Source of the DNA: Pseudooceanicola nitratireducens
GTDB lineage: Bacteria > Pseudomonadota > Alphaproteobacteria > Rhodobacterales > Rhodobacteraceae
Direction: 5' to 3'
Length of the DNA: 64,000 bases
Assembly: GCF_900109195.1 (NCBI RefSeq)
Contig: NZ_FNZG01000001.1
Span: 310,001-374,000, forward strand
The position numbers and the translations under genes were made by a program. Positions 27,801-36,738 of the stretch are shown here, one piece after another; positions within the stretch are counted from its first letter, which is position 1; the number at the start of each line of letters is the position of its first letter. The notes beneath the pieces were generated by a model, which had not been told where the DNA came from, did no database searches, and worked only from the letters and a program-made list of their open reading frames with translations.

Positions 27801-29041
27801 CCGATGCCGACGGTCACGTCGGGGCGCACGAAATCCGCCAGGGTCACGGTGGCGGTGACGTCCTCGCCCTGGTCCGCGTCGAACTGCGCCGCGATCACCG
27901 CCTGGCGCAGGGTCGGGCCATCACCGAAGGGCAGGGTGACCGGGCTGCCGTCCTCGGCCCCGATTTCACCGTTCAGGGCAAAGCGCTGCGGCCGGCCATC
28001 GGCGGCCAGCGCGAAGGACCCCGACAGCTGCACCGCCGCCGCCCGCAGGTCCAGCGCATCCAGCACCAGACCCTCGGGTCCGCTTTGGCCGTTGGCGGTC
28101 AGGCGGATGTCATCGCCCAGGAAGTCGCGCGCCTGGGGCAGAAGCACGGCGGTCAGATCGCCGCCCAGATCGGCGGCAAAGCGCTGTGCGCCATCGGCCT
28201 GACCGGTCAGCGTGACGGTCCCCGCCAGCCGGTCCTGCCCGTCCGAGGCCAACGAGATCTGCGCGGTGAAATCGTCCAGCGGCCCGTCCCCGTCCACCCG
28301 CAGCGACACCGAGGGCCGCCCGGGCAGGTCCAACAGACGCGCAGCGATGCCGTTCTCGGGCTCTTCCGCAGTGATCTCCAGCACCAGCTGGTTGGCATCC
28401 GGTTGCAGGTCGACCTGGGCGGTGATCTCTCCGGCGCGGTCCAGGCGGCGCAGCGACAGCGCGGTGGCCAGCCTTTCGTCGTCCAGCGCGGCATTGCCCG
28501 CAAAGGTAAAGCGCGCGGCTTCGCCCAGCACCGGTTCGCCCAGTTCAAGCGTGGTGATCGAGACCTCGCCCACGTTCACGGCCACCGGCAGATCGGGGAT
28601 GGCAAAACCCGAGGCCTCGGCCTTGGCCGTGTCATCGCCCTTGGGCAGGCGGTTCACGGTCAGGGTTTCGGCCGACAGTTCCTCGACCTCCAGCCGCCCG
28701 CGCAACAGCGCGCCGCGGTTCCAGCGCAGCACGGCCCCCGAGAGCTCAAGCCAGATGCCGTCCTCGTCGGCGATGGTCATCCGATCAAGCGTCGCGGTCG
28801 AGGACAGCGCGCCCTGGAACCCCTGGATGTCGACGGTGCGGCCCGCGCCCGACAGGCTGTCCTGCAGCAGCCGGGTCAGGAAGCCTTCGCCATCCTCGTC
28901 CTGGGCGCGGCCCGTCCCGGGCAGCGCGGCAAGGGTGACGACCAGAAAGAGAGCAAGAAGATGTTTCACGACGCGAAGGTGCCTCGATGTGTCAGAGTGT
29001 CTGTAGGTGCGCGCAGGTCTTGGAACGCCAAGCTGTCTCAA
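24860..29041 (-). CDS. tamB: translocation and assembly module inner-membrane protein TamB
   Basis: Very large (1393 aa) periplasm-spanning protein that works with TamA in outer-membrane protein insertion and probably phospholipid transport. After a signal-anchor (VKHLLALFLVV... to GRAQ) the chain is a long beta-helical repeat region of alternating short strands, with repeated units of the type ATGIAQADALLAGETDL near residues 650-850, ending in the DUF490/TamB C-terminal domain (LNLRVEAENSMFLRGRGIDAEL onward, last ~200 residues) and a final SLGIFFERDY. The ATG overlaps the tamA stop (ATGA). A GTG at 28967-28969 directly before the signal peptide (VKHLL) is an alternative and perhaps better start. 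Confidence 0.93.
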   Translation of the reverse strand: MRQLGVPRPARTYRHSDTSRHLRVVKHLLALFLVVTLAALPGTGRAQDEDGEGFLTRLLQDSLSGAGRTVDIQGFQGALSSTATLDRMTIADEDGIWLELSGAVLRWNRGALLRGRLEVEELSAETLTVNRLPKGDDTAKAEASGFAIPDLPVAVNVGEVSITTLELGEPVLGEAARFTFAGNAALDDERLATALSLRRLDRAGEITAQVDLQPDANQLVLEITAEEPENGIAARLLDLPGRPSVSLRVDGDGPLDDFTAQISLASDGQDRLAGTVTLTGQADGAQRFAADLGGDLTAVLLPQARDFLGDDIRLTANGQSGPEGLVLDALDLRAAAVQLSGSFALAADGRPQRFALNGEIGAEDGSPVTLPFGDGPTLRQAVIAAQFDADQGEDVTATVTLADFVRPDVTVGIGELGLRGTIATSGTRAVDLNLNAALSQLVFTDPALQSAVGDEVTATTRIAWTEGEDVVLDRLDLQGSDYSAQVDATLTPGGGTSVVTAEGRAGITDLSRLTPLAGADLTGRADLGFTLSADLLGGSFAVTAQGSTTDLALGIEQLDPVIGGDAVLDLAVNRSQAGLEVETFSLTNDQIRLSASGLLADDAGRIEYDAQLANSGAFTGAEGGPLAIAGAVQRLPDGFEVTGFGGGQDLATGIAQADALLAGETDLALRLTLTDRILLEDARISTPALSIEAGGELTTGARDVTVTGQLYDSGVVTGSKGGPLDLTIRAQQEGADTGVTITGTGRDLATGIAQADALLTGDTRLDVSLLLGERMLLRDATITNPALSVQAEGNLTDGARDLRASVTLDNSGAPLGASGGPVTVNLRAVQDGTAYVLDLDGEGQNIGTGQALADEVLRGTTTFAAEGRFDQGQLRLNSATVDGASVTASASGLIADGATDLDFRARLASLSQVVAQAPSGPVTASGSVRQLEGGALALTIDADGPGGTVARVSGRVGLPGGAVDLDISGNGPLALANPYIAPQSITGTARFDLALSGQPGLSALSGQVSVSGGRASVPSAGLAVEAIGGTVSLAGGRAQTDLRATVNGGAIALSGPVSLSGSYPADLVATLTNVPIEKPGLLSTRANGRITVSGGLTGGGTVAGRIGLSDTELRIPSGGFGGVEAIPEMRHVNEGAASRATRTRAGLTDSDGASSGGSGGGNALRLNLRVEAENSMFLRGRGIDAELRGGLTLEGTTNDVRPVGQFDLVRGRIDILTKRLDLTEGRVRLAGGFDPIIRLVAESSSGEYVVQIVMDGPAAAPQVVFTSRPELPEDEVLSQLFFERDIASLSPLQAARLAVAIAELTGKGGGGVVGKIRDGAGLDDLDVSQTADGETALSAGKYISDNIYTEVEATSGGKTSLSINLDVTDNLTAKGQLGSDGDSSLGIFFERDY

Positions 29042-30834
29042 AATGCCTGTCCAATCCCGACGTACAGGCTGACGCTGCGGCCCGCATTGGGGCCGGTGAT
29101 GGGGGTGGCCAGATCGGCGCGCACCGGGCCGATCCCGGTCTTGTAGCGCACGCCTATGCCTGCGCCGCCGTGCCAGTTGCCGCCCGCGAACTGCGACGAG
29201 GCCGCGACATAGCCATAGTCCACGAAGGCCACGGCCCCGATGTTCCCGGTCACGTCGCCGCGCACCTCGGCCGAGAGCGCGGCAAAGCTGCGCCCGCCGG
29301 TCTTGGTGGCCCCGGTGCCCACGCCAAGCGATTGGTAGCCCTGGCCGCGCACGGTGCCGCCGCCGCCCGAGTAGAACAGGAAATCCGGCGGGGTCGAGGC
29401 GATCGAGGGCCCGATCACCGATCCCGCCTGCATCCGCCCGGCCAGCACGATCTTCTGCCCGATTTCCCGGTAGCCGCGCAGGTCCGCCGTGGCCCGCAGC
29501 CCGGTGGCCGATCCCGAAAGCCCGACAAAGGGCATCAGCTCGACCTCGGCAAAGGCCCCCTTGCGCGGGTCGGTGCTGTCGTCGCGGTTGTCCCAGGTCG
29601 CGCCGCCGGTCAGCAGCACGTGGCGGAATTCGCGGGTGCCAAAGCTGTCCCTGGTGCGGGCCAGGCGAAAGCCCAGCTCGCTCCGCAGGGTCAGCTTGTC
29701 GTTGATGATCCGGTCGACTCCGACGCCCAGTTCGACCTGGTCGGTCAGATATGTCGGCTCATCCTCGCGCGCGATCAGCGCCCGCAGGGTCAGCTGCGCA
29801 TCCGGGTGGCGGAAGGCGGGCCGGGTCAGGGTGGCGGCAAGCGAATAGTCGATGCCGCCGGTCTGGCCGCCGATCCCGGCGACCTCGGCGTCAAAGCGCA
29901 GCCGTTCGGCCCCGCCAAAGAAGTTGCGGTGCAGCCAGTAGCCGGTCAGGCGAAGCCCCTCGGTCGTCGAAATCTCGGCCCCTGCGCCAAAGCGGCGGGG
30001 CTTGGCATCCTCGACCTCGATCACGGTGCCCAGGGTGTCGTTCGGGCCGATGGCCGCGTCCTCGGTCACATTGGCGGCGCGGAAGGCCCCGGTGCGGCGC
30101 AGCCGGCGTTCGGCCTTGTCGATCTCGTCGGGGTCATAGGTCTTGCCCTCGGGGATGCCGGCGATGGCGCGGATCCGTTCGGGGCGCACCGCGCTGTCGG
30201 CACTGTTCGCCGCGATCCGCGACGGCCCGAAGCTAAGCCGCGGTCCGGGCGTGATGCGAAAGGCGGCATCGACCTGGTTGCGGGCATGGTCGGCGGTGAT
30301 CGTCTGGGCGGTGACGGCGGCCTTGGCGTGGCCGCTCTGGCGCCAGGCCTCGACCCCGTCCTGGGCGGCTTCGCGCATCACGGCGGTGCCGGCACGGGCC
30401 CCGGTCGTGAAGCCTTCGGTCAGGGTGTCCGACGAAGGCAGCGGCGCAATCTCGGCCTGGCCGAAGGTGAAGGCGGGGCCGGTGTCGACCGTGATCTCGA
30501 TCCGGTTGACGGCGGCGGGCGGTTGCAGCGCCGACAGGCGCGCGGCCTCGCGGCCATCGACCCGGATATTCACCTCGGCGCTGAAATAGCCCTGTTCATA
30601 CAGCGCGGCCAGGACCCGGCGGTAGTCGGCCTGGGCGGCGGCGATAAGGTCCTGCACGTCCGTCTCACCCTCGTCCAGGGCGGTCTGCGTCAGAGAGGCC
30701 GACAGCAGGTCGTCGCGCAGGTCATCGGGCGCGGTCAGCTTCAGCTCGGCCGCCGAAAGGGGCGCGCTGAGGGCAAGAGAAAGGCAGGCGGTCAGGCAAA
30801 AACCGGGCGCAGGGGCGCGGCGGACAAAGGGCAT
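29038..30834 (-). CDS. tamA: translocation and assembly module outer-membrane protein TamA
   Basis: Omp85-family outer-membrane barrel, 598 aa. A signal peptide (hydrophobic CLTACLSLALSAPLSAAE) ends near residue 28, POTRA-like domains cover ~30-260, and the 16-strand barrel lies at ~270-598. It carries the Omp85 features VRGQGYQSLG and the final GVRYKTGIGPVRADLATPI and YVGIGQAF strand ending in Phe. The ATG at 30832-30834 places the signal peptide at the N-terminus; a further upstream in-frame ATG adds 30 non-signal residues. It forms a two-gene operon with tamB, and is divergent from the secreted protein at 31038. Confidence 0.94.
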   Translation of the reverse strand: MPFVRRAPAPGFCLTACLSLALSAPLSAAELKLTAPDDLRDDLLSASLTQTALDEGETDVQDLIAAAQADYRRVLAALYEQGYFSAEVNIRVDGREAARLSALQPPAAVNRIEITVDTGPAFTFGQAEIAPLPSSDTLTEGFTTGARAGTAVMREAAQDGVEAWRQSGHAKAAVTAQTITADHARNQVDAAFRITPGPRLSFGPSRIAANSADSAVRPERIRAIAGIPEGKTYDPDEIDKAERRLRRTGAFRAANVTEDAAIGPNDTLGTVIEVEDAKPRRFGAGAEISTTEGLRLTGYWLHRNFFGGAERLRFDAEVAGIGGQTGGIDYSLAATLTRPAFRHPDAQLTLRALIAREDEPTYLTDQVELGVGVDRIINDKLTLRSELGFRLARTRDSFGTREFRHVLLTGGATWDNRDDSTDPRKGAFAEVELMPFVGLSGSATGLRATADLRGYREIGQKIVLAGRMQAGSVIGPSIASTPPDFLFYSGGGGTVRGQGYQSLGVGTGATKTGGRSFAALSAEVRGDVTGNIGAVAFVDYGYVAASSQFAGGNWHGGAGIGVRYKTGIGPVRADLATPITGPNAGRSVSLYVGIGQAF

Positions 30835-31037
30835 AAGGGCGGTGTCCCAGGGTAAATAGGCGTCTTCCCCAAAGTAGTCCTTGGCTGGCGGAGTTCCAGC
30901 GGATTCGCGCCCATGGCAGCCCACGCGCGGGGAATTGCCGCCTTGCAGGCCTGCAAAGCGCGCAAGCGGGCCGGGGGTGCTTCCGCAGGGGGCGGGAACG
31001 GGCTAGGGAAGGAGCGGACCAGCAGGAGAACCGGGAT

Positions 31038-32345
31038 TTGACGCAGATCGGCACGGCGGCACGGGTGGCCCTTTCGCGGGCTTTCAGGGCGACCCGGCAG
31101 GGCGTCTGCGGTGCTGTGCTTTTGTGCGTTGGTCTAGTGGCGTGCCTTGGTGGAGGGGCGCTGGCGCAGGGATCACCCAGCCTGTTCGACGCCCGCCGGG
31201 ATGGCGTATTGCCGCCCGGTGCGATCCGCCCGCCCGAGGATGTTGCAGGCGACGCGGCCGCGGATACCCCCGGCGTCGGCGACGTGGTTGTCACGCCAGA
31301 GCTGTCGTTTGGCCCTGCGTCCGAGACGCCAGAGATACCCGAGGTGCCTGCGCAAGAGGCCGCCACGCCGCCGGCGGATGACGCCGCGACAGACATCCCC
31401 TCCGCCGCGCCCGCGGATGCCGAAGGGGTCATCGCCGACATGCCCGCCGATGCCGCGCAGGACAGCGCCCGGGCCGAGGCCCCTGCACCACAGGGCGCGC
31501 CCGGGACGCGCACCCCGACCAAACGTCCTTTGCCGCGCCCGCAGGTGGCACCCGACCAGGTGGACCCCGACCCCGCCGCGAAAGCCCCAGCCGCAAAGCC
31601 CCCGCGCCCCGAGGGCTGCGCGGACCCGGCCAAAAGCCGCGACGCAGATGTCGCCCGCAATGCCGCGCAGATCGACGGCGCGGGCCTGTGTCTGCAGGAA
31701 ACCGGCATCCGCGAACACGGGCGAAACTGGCGCTTTACCCGGATCGGCACAGCCGCGCCCGGGGGACCGACGATCCTGCTGCTGGACGACAGCGACGACG
31801 CGACGTTCGACCTTTCGCTTGAGGCTGCAACCCGGGGCACCACGCTGATCGCCGTCGAAACCGGCGAGGCGCGGGCCTTCGACGGTCAGGACCCGGCCCG
31901 CAACTTCGGTGCGACGCCCCGCGCCACCGCGAATTGCACGGGGATGGCCCCCGCGCCCTCGCCGCTGTTTGCCCAGGCCCTTGCCGATCTGATCCCGCAG
32001 GGACCGATCCTGGCCTTTGCCGCGCCCGACCCGGATCTTTCGGCCGCGCGCACCACGGACCGTCGGCGCGGCACGCTGGCCCCCGGCGGGGCTGCGGACC
32101 CGCACAGCCTGGTGCTGACGGCCGATCTGACCGCCCAGGCCGCCGATCTGCCGGACCTTGTGGCCGCGCTGTCGGCGCAGGGGCTGAACGCGGTGCACCA
32201 GCGCCTGGATCCGCCCGGGGGGTGCACGCTGCTGGACCATGCGGTGCTGACGAAACTGGGCCGCCCGCTTATCCTGCACGCGGGTCCCTCGGCGCGGGCG
32301 CAGATGCTGGATGCGGTGGTGATGGCGCTTAGGTCCTTGAAATAA
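31038..32345 (+). CDS. Pro/Ala-rich secreted protein of unknown function
   Basis: A 435-aa protein starting at TTG with AGGAGA eight bases upstream. A signal or lipoprotein-like N-terminus (GVCGAVLLCVGLVACLGGG, residues 22-40) is followed by a ~140-residue low-complexity Pro/Ala/Asp region and then a folded domain from the Cys near residue 195. That domain has GGPTILLLDDSDDATFDLSLEAA, GQDPARNFG and several Cys. It reminds me of a hydrolase-like family with an H-D-x-E-x-A-x-F-D ... D-P-N-R-N-F pattern. If so, the expected His is Asp here, so it may be inactive; I am not certain of this assignment. It is divergent from tamA across ~200 bp. Confidence 0.75.
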   Translation: MTQIGTAARVALSRAFRATRQGVCGAVLLCVGLVACLGGGALAQGSPSLFDARRDGVLPPGAIRPPEDVAGDAAADTPGVGDVVVTPELSFGPASETPEIPEVPAQEAATPPADDAATDIPSAAPADAEGVIADMPADAAQDSARAEAPAPQGAPGTRTPTKRPLPRPQVAPDQVDPDPAAKAPAAKPPRPEGCADPAKSRDADVARNAAQIDGAGLCLQETGIREHGRNWRFTRIGTAAPGGPTILLLDDSDDATFDLSLEAATRGTTLIAVETGEARAFDGQDPARNFGATPRATANCTGMAPAPSPLFAQALADLIPQGPILAFAAPDPDLSAARTTDRRRGTLAPGGAADPHSLVLTADLTAQAADLPDLVAALSAQGLNAVHQRLDPPGGCTLLDHAVLTKLGRPLILHAGPSARAQMLDAVVMALRSLK

Positions 32346-32462
32346 CACGACCCTCGGGGCCGGATCGGCGGCGAACCGCCCGCGCGGCAGCCTGTCCGCA
32401 TCAAAGCCGGGGAACCCACCCCGCCACAGCGCGTTGACTGCCCGACAAGGGAGATGTCGTAG

Positions 32463-32930
32463 ATGTTCAAGCCTAAGTTGATGCCCAAGGTGATGCCGGT
32501 TGCCCGTGTGAGCCTGCCGATCCGCCGACCCCGCCGGGAATGTTTCCTTGCCCTTACCGACCCCGAGACACTGTCGCGCTTCTGGCTGCATGACGCCGGT
32601 GACAGCTGTATCGAAGAAGGCGCGCAGCTGCGCTGGCAGTTCCGCGCGGACGCCCCCAGGATCTCGGTCCTGTGCCGCGAGATGCGCCCCGACTGCCTGA
32701 TCCGGCTGGAACTGTCGAACGGCGTGCGCATCATGCTGACGCTGGACCGGCACGAGGACGGCGGCACCTTGGTGCATTACTGCGAATGCGGCTTCGGCGC
32801 GGATGCCGACACGGATGAGGTGTCGCAGGCGACCGAAGGTGCGGCGCGCATGCTGTCCGCGCTGAAAACCATGCTGGAGCCTGACGTTGCCGAAACGCCC
32901 GACCGGCCGCGTCTTCCCACGGCGGCCTGA
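32463..32930 (+). CDS. SRPBCC (START-like) domain protein
   Basis: A 155-aa single-domain protein of the SRPBCC/AHSA1 type, a hydrophobic-cavity fold. Typical segments are the start of the first strand, LPIRRPRRECFLALTDPETLSRFWL (residues 18-42, read in parts), CIEEGAQLRWQFR, and the final helix with EGAARMLSALKTML. The role is unknown; members bind lipids or co-chaperone. The sequence just before the start (GGGAGATGTCGTAG) contains a plausible ribosome site. It is closed by a strong terminator at 32964 and is separate from the urt operon. Confidence 0.75.
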   Translation: MFKPKLMPKVMPVARVSLPIRRPRRECFLALTDPETLSRFWLHDAGDSCIEEGAQLRWQFRADAPRISVLCREMRPDCLIRLELSNGVRIMLTLDRHEDGGTLVHYCECGFGADADTDEVSQATEGAARMLSALKTMLEPDVAETPDRPRLPTAA

Positions 32931-32963
32931 CCCCGGGGTCACCCCTTCCCGCGAAAGATCCCC

Positions 32964-32991
32964 AAACGGCGCCCCTGACGGGCGCCGTTTT
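32964..32991 (+). terminator. intrinsic terminator after SRPBCC gene
   Basis: Perfect 11-bp stem AAACGGCGCCC-ctgac-GGGCGCCGTTT followed by one more T, 33 bases after the stop codon. Confidence 0.82.
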
Positions 32992-33332
32992 GCGTTCCCG
33001 AGTCAAAATCCCGGCAAATTCGCTGAAAATCCGCCCAATTTACGGGCAATTTCCAAAAAGTACGCATGATAATTGAGCAAATATGGCGCAATCGCGCCGT
33101 TGCACGCCTTTCGCCCCGCAGCAGCGTTCCCCTGTTTGTCGAAAGCGCGTCTTGTGGCGACGCACCTGATCGAGGGTGCATCAGACGCGTGCGGCAGCCC
33201 ACCATTCGCCAGTCCGGTAGCCACCGCACGCCAGCAACGATTACGTCGCTGAACGGCACATAGGGGTGAAGGGAGAGGAAATCAAACCATCCACCCGGTC
33301 GTTAGGCGACGTTCCACAGAGGGGACGTACAT
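32992..33332. other. intergenic region upstream of urtA
   Basis: About 340 bases with no credible ORF. The first part (33000-33090) is AT-richer than the surroundings and includes a GGCGC-aat-cGCGCC-like inverted repeat near 33085. This is where a nitrogen-controlled promoter for the urea transporter would be expected, but I could not find a convincing sigma-54 (-24/-12) or sigma-70 box. The urtA ribosome site GAGGGGA lies near 33318. Confidence 0.4.
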
Positions 33333-34616
33333 ATGTCGCAATTTCTGAAGACCATGCTGGGGGCCGCTGCCGGCTCGATCCTGCTTGGGACCACCGCCAT
33401 CGCCGCCGACGACACCATCAAGGTCGGCGTCCTTCATTCGCTGTCGGGCACCATGGCGATTTCCGAAACCACGCTGAAAGACACCGTTCTGATGCTCATC
33501 GAAGAGCAGAACAAGAAGGGCGGCGTGAACGGCAAGATGCTGGAAGCGGTCGTTGTCGACCCGGCGTCCGACTGGCCGCTGTTTGCCGAAAAGGCGCGCG
33601 AACTGCTGACCGTGTCCGAGGTCGACGTGATCTTTGGCTGCTGGACCTCGGTCAGCCGGAAATCCGTGCTGCCCGTGATCGAGGAACTGAACGGTCTGCT
33701 CTTCTACCCCGTCCAGTACGAGGGCGAGGAATCGTCGAAGAACGTCTTCTACACCGGCGCCGCGCCGAACCAGCAGGCGATCCCGGCCACCGATTACTAC
33801 CTGGAAGAACTGGGCGTCGAGAAATTCGCGCTGCTGGGCACCGACTATGTCTATCCCCGCACCACCAACAACATCCTGGAATCCTACCTGAAGGACAAGG
33901 GCATCGCGGCCGAAGACATCTTCGTCAACTACACGCCCTTCGGTCATTCCGACTGGTCCAAGATCGTGGCTGACGTCGTCGCGCTTGGCGCAGACGGCAA
34001 GAAGGTCGGCGTGATTTCGACCATCAACGGCGACGCCAACATCGGCTTCTACAAGGAACTGGCTGCACAGGGCATTTCCGCCGAAGACATTCCCGTCGTC
34101 GCCTTCTCGGTTGGTGAAGAAGAACTCTCGGGTCTCGACACCTCGAACCTCGTCGGTCACCTGGCCGCCTGGAACTACTTCCAGTCCGCCGAATCCGAAG
34201 CGAACGACGCATTCATCACCGCATGGAAAGCCTTCGCCGGTGAAGAGCGTGTGACCAACGACCCGATGGAAGCCACCTACATCGGCTTCAACATGTGGGT
34301 GAACGCGGTCGAAGAAGCCGGCACCACCGATGTTGACCCGGTCCGCGAAGCGATGTGGGGCCAGGAATTCCCGAACCTGACCGGCGGCACCGCCGTGATG
34401 GGCACCAACCATCACCTGTCCAAGCCGGTGCTGATCGGTGAGATCCTGGAAGACGGCCAGTTCGACATCATCTCGGAAACCGATCCGGTTCCCGGCGATG
34501 CATGGACCGACTTCCTGCCGGAATCCGCAGTGCTGAAGTCCGATTGGAAAGAGCTGGAGTGCGGCATGTACAACACCGACACCTCCACCTGCGTCCAGCT
34601 GGAATCCAACTACTGA
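33333..34616 (+). CDS. urtA: urea ABC transporter substrate-binding protein
   Basis: Periplasmic urea receptor, 427 aa, with a signal peptide ending TTAIAAD near residue 25. Family landmarks are IKVGVLHSLSGTMAISE near 29-45, ASDWPLFAEKA, IFGCWTSVSRKSVLPV, LFYPVQYEGEESS, and GTDYVYPRTTN near 170. These are characteristic of UrtA rather than generic branched-chain amino acid binding proteins. First gene of urtABCDE; a GC hairpin follows before urtB, which often raises the level of binding protein over permease. No urease gene is in the window. Confidence 0.96.
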   Translation: MSQFLKTMLGAAAGSILLGTTAIAADDTIKVGVLHSLSGTMAISETTLKDTVLMLIEEQNKKGGVNGKMLEAVVVDPASDWPLFAEKARELLTVSEVDVIFGCWTSVSRKSVLPVIEELNGLLFYPVQYEGEESSKNVFYTGAAPNQQAIPATDYYLEELGVEKFALLGTDYVYPRTTNNILESYLKDKGIAAEDIFVNYTPFGHSDWSKIVADVVALGADGKKVGVISTINGDANIGFYKELAAQGISAEDIPVVAFSVGEEELSGLDTSNLVGHLAAWNYFQSAESEANDAFITAWKAFAGEERVTNDPMEATYIGFNMWVNAVEEAGTTDVDPVREAMWGQEFPNLTGGTAVMGTNHHLSKPVLIGEILEDGQFDIISETDPVPGDAWTDFLPESAVLKSDWKELECGMYNTDTSTCVQLESNY

Positions 34617-34625
34617 TCCCGATGC

Positions 34626-34650
34626 GGGGCAGGGCCTTGGTCCTGTCCCC
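34626..34650 (+). terminator. hairpin between urtA and urtB (possible attenuator)
   Basis: GGGGCAGG (34626-34633) pairs with CCTGTCCCC (34642-34650) with one bulged base and an eight-base loop, seven bases... just after the urtA stop. No T-run. Likely a partial terminator or 3'-end stabiliser of the urtA message. Confidence 0.4.
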
Positions 34651-34758
34651 ATGGATCCCGGTCGGGGCGGCCCTGCTGCCCTGACCTGCCTCACAGGTCC
34701 GCGGCGCGACATCCCCTGCCCGGATCCCGAACGAATTCTGTCCGACCGGTCCCCGCCC

Positions 34759-36738
34759 ATGCTCTCTCGCCTTTTCTCGGCCCTGGTCCCCGGTTTGGGG
34801 CTGTTTCTTGCGCTTGCCGCCGCGCCCCTGCAGGCACAGGATGCGGATGCTCCGATCCAGATGCTCCTGCAGGAGCACGGCGAGATCATCCAGAAATCCT
34901 CGCGCCGGACGATCCAGCCCGCCATCGACGCCCTGCGCGACAGTGACCTGCCCGCCGCCAAGCTGGTGCTGGAAAAATGGGCCGCCCGCGAGATGTGGGT
35001 GGACGAGGCGACCGGGCTGTTTGTCTATGCCGAAGAGGTCGACCGCGACACGCTGCGCATCTTCGATTTCGCGGACGCAGGCGCGATCGCCGAGGTTCCG
35101 GACGAAGGCTATGACCAGCTGAAGCCCAACTCGGGCATCCGCGCGCTGATCGGCTCGGCCCTGGTGAAATTCCAGCTCTCCGATCCCGATCCGGCCGCGC
35201 GCCTGGCCGCCCTGACCGCGCTGGAACGCAACGGCAACGAAAGCCACCTGCCGGTGCTGCGCGCCGCAATCGAAGACGAACCCGACGCCGCGATCCGCGC
35301 CCGCAAGGAACGGATCGAACGGCTGCTGACCATCAGCTATGGCGAAACCCCCGCCGACCGCATTGCCGCGATGGAGGGCTTTCGCGGCGATCTGGGCGTT
35401 GACGCCCGGGCCAAGCTGAACCCGATCCTGACCACGAAAACCGAGATCTTCGCGGGCGAGATCCCCGCCACCCGCAACATCGCCCGCACCCTGCGCCCCG
35501 GCACGGATGACCTTTCGCGCATGGCGGCCTACCAGATGCTGGTCGAAGACGGGAAAGCCCCGGCCATGCTGTCTGAAGCCGCGCTTCTGTCGGCCATGCA
35601 GGACAACCTTGCCGATGGCGCGGTCGGTGGCGTGCCCGTGGGGCAGCTGTCCGATCCCGCGGCCCGCATGCGCGCCTACCTGGCGCTGGCCGAGGCCGGC
35701 ACCGTGCCCCCCATCCCGACCGAGCCCGAGATCGACGCGGCCCTCGCCGCCCACAGCTTTGCCGAGGTCTATGCCGAGCCGGAGCCTTCCGTGACCTCGG
35801 CCGCGCGCGACGTGCTGAAATCCATCGAGCTTCAGGTCGGGCTGAACCAGTTCTTCGATCTGTCGCTGGATGCGCTGTCGCTGGCCTCGATCTACTTCCT
35901 GGCGGCGATCGGTCTTGCCATCACCTTTGGCGTCATGGGGGTCATCAACATGGCCCATGGCGAATTCATCATGATGGGGGCCTATACCGGATACGTGGTC
36001 CAGCAGGTGATCCCGAACTATACCGTGTCGATCATCGTGGCGATCCCGCTGGCATTTGCGGTGACCTTCGCCGCCGGTGTGGCGATGGAGCGGCTGGTGA
36101 TCCGCTGGCTCTATTCCCGCCCGCTCGAAACGCTTCTGGCGACCTTCGGCATCTCGATCGCGCTGCAGCAGATCGCCAAGAACGTCTTTGGCACCCAGGC
36201 GCGGCCCCTGACCTCGCCCGGCTGGCTCGACGGGGCCTGGGTGATGAACGACGTGGTGTCGATTTCCTACATCCGGATCGCGATCTTCGTGCTGGCGCTG
36301 ATCTTCCTGGGCTTCTTCCTCTTCCTGATGAAGAAGACGCGCCTGGGCCTGGAAACCCGCGCCGTCACCCAGAACCCGCGCATGGCGGCGTCGATGGGGA
36401 TCAACCCCGACCGGGTGAACATGCTGACCTTCGGCCTGGGCTCCGGCATCGCGGGGATCGCAGGGGTGGCCATCGGGCTCTATGCCAAGGTGACCTCGGA
36501 ACTCGGCTCGGATTATATCGTGCAAAGCTTCATGACCGTGGTCGTGGGTGGTGTCGGCAATATCTGGGGTACGCTGCTTGGGGCGACGATGATCGGTTTC
36601 CTGCAGAAGGGGATCGAGTGGTTCAACCCGTCGAACACCCTGGCCGCCCAGACCTACATGATCGTCTTCATCATCATCTTCATCCAGTTCCGTCCCCGGG
36701 GCATCATCGCCCTCAAGGGCCGCGCGGCGGGGGATTGA
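34759..36738 (+). CDS. urtB: urea ABC transporter permease UrtB
   Basis: Inner-membrane permease, 659 aa. A signal peptide (to PLQAQ near residue 25) leads into a ~340-residue periplasmic region with HEAT-like helical units (for example DPAARLAALTALERNG near 145-160). The LivH-like permease domain of about eight helices follows from ~375, with GVMGVINMAHGEFIMMGAYTGY as its signature. The N-terminal extension is known for proteobacterial UrtB but is lacking in LivH. The ATG at 34759 starts the signal peptide; earlier in-frame codons read through the intergenic hairpin. A 317-base gap with a family I repeat separates it from urtC. Confidence 0.94.
   Translation: MLSRLFSALVPGLGLFLALAAAPLQAQDADAPIQMLLQEHGEIIQKSSRRTIQPAIDALRDSDLPAAKLVLEKWAAREMWVDEATGLFVYAEEVDRDTLRIFDFADAGAIAEVPDEGYDQLKPNSGIRALIGSALVKFQLSDPDPAARLAALTALERNGNESHLPVLRAAIEDEPDAAIRARKERIERLLTISYGETPADRIAAMEGFRGDLGVDARAKLNPILTTKTEIFAGEIPATRNIARTLRPGTDDLSRMAAYQMLVEDGKAPAMLSEAALLSAMQDNLADGAVGGVPVGQLSDPAARMRAYLALAEAGTVPPIPTEPEIDAALAAHSFAEVYAEPEPSVTSAARDVLKSIELQVGLNQFFDLSLDALSLASIYFLAAIGLAITFGVMGVINMAHGEFIMMGAYTGYVVQQVIPNYTVSIIVAIPLAFAVTFAAGVAMERLVIRWLYSRPLETLLATFGISIALQQIAKNVFGTQARPLTSPGWLDGAWVMNDVVSISYIRIAIFVLALIFLGFFLFLMKKTRLGLETRAVTQNPRMAASMGINPDRVNMLTFGLGSGIAGIAGVAIGLYAKVTSELGSDYIVQSFMTVVVGGVGNIWGTLLGATMIGFLQKGIEWFNPSNTLAAQTYMIVFIIIFIQFRPRGIIALKGRAAGD

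Noticed and set aside
25649-29146. 1165-codon open frame antisense to tamB
   Set aside because: It is a mirror of the TamB codons: Arg/Gln/Pro/His-rich, no domain, no ribosome site; TamB on the other strand is clearly real.
33080-33115. possible sigma-54 (-24/-12) promoter for urtA
   Set aside because: TGGCGC and TTGCA are both present, but ten bases apart instead of five, so the spacing is wrong.
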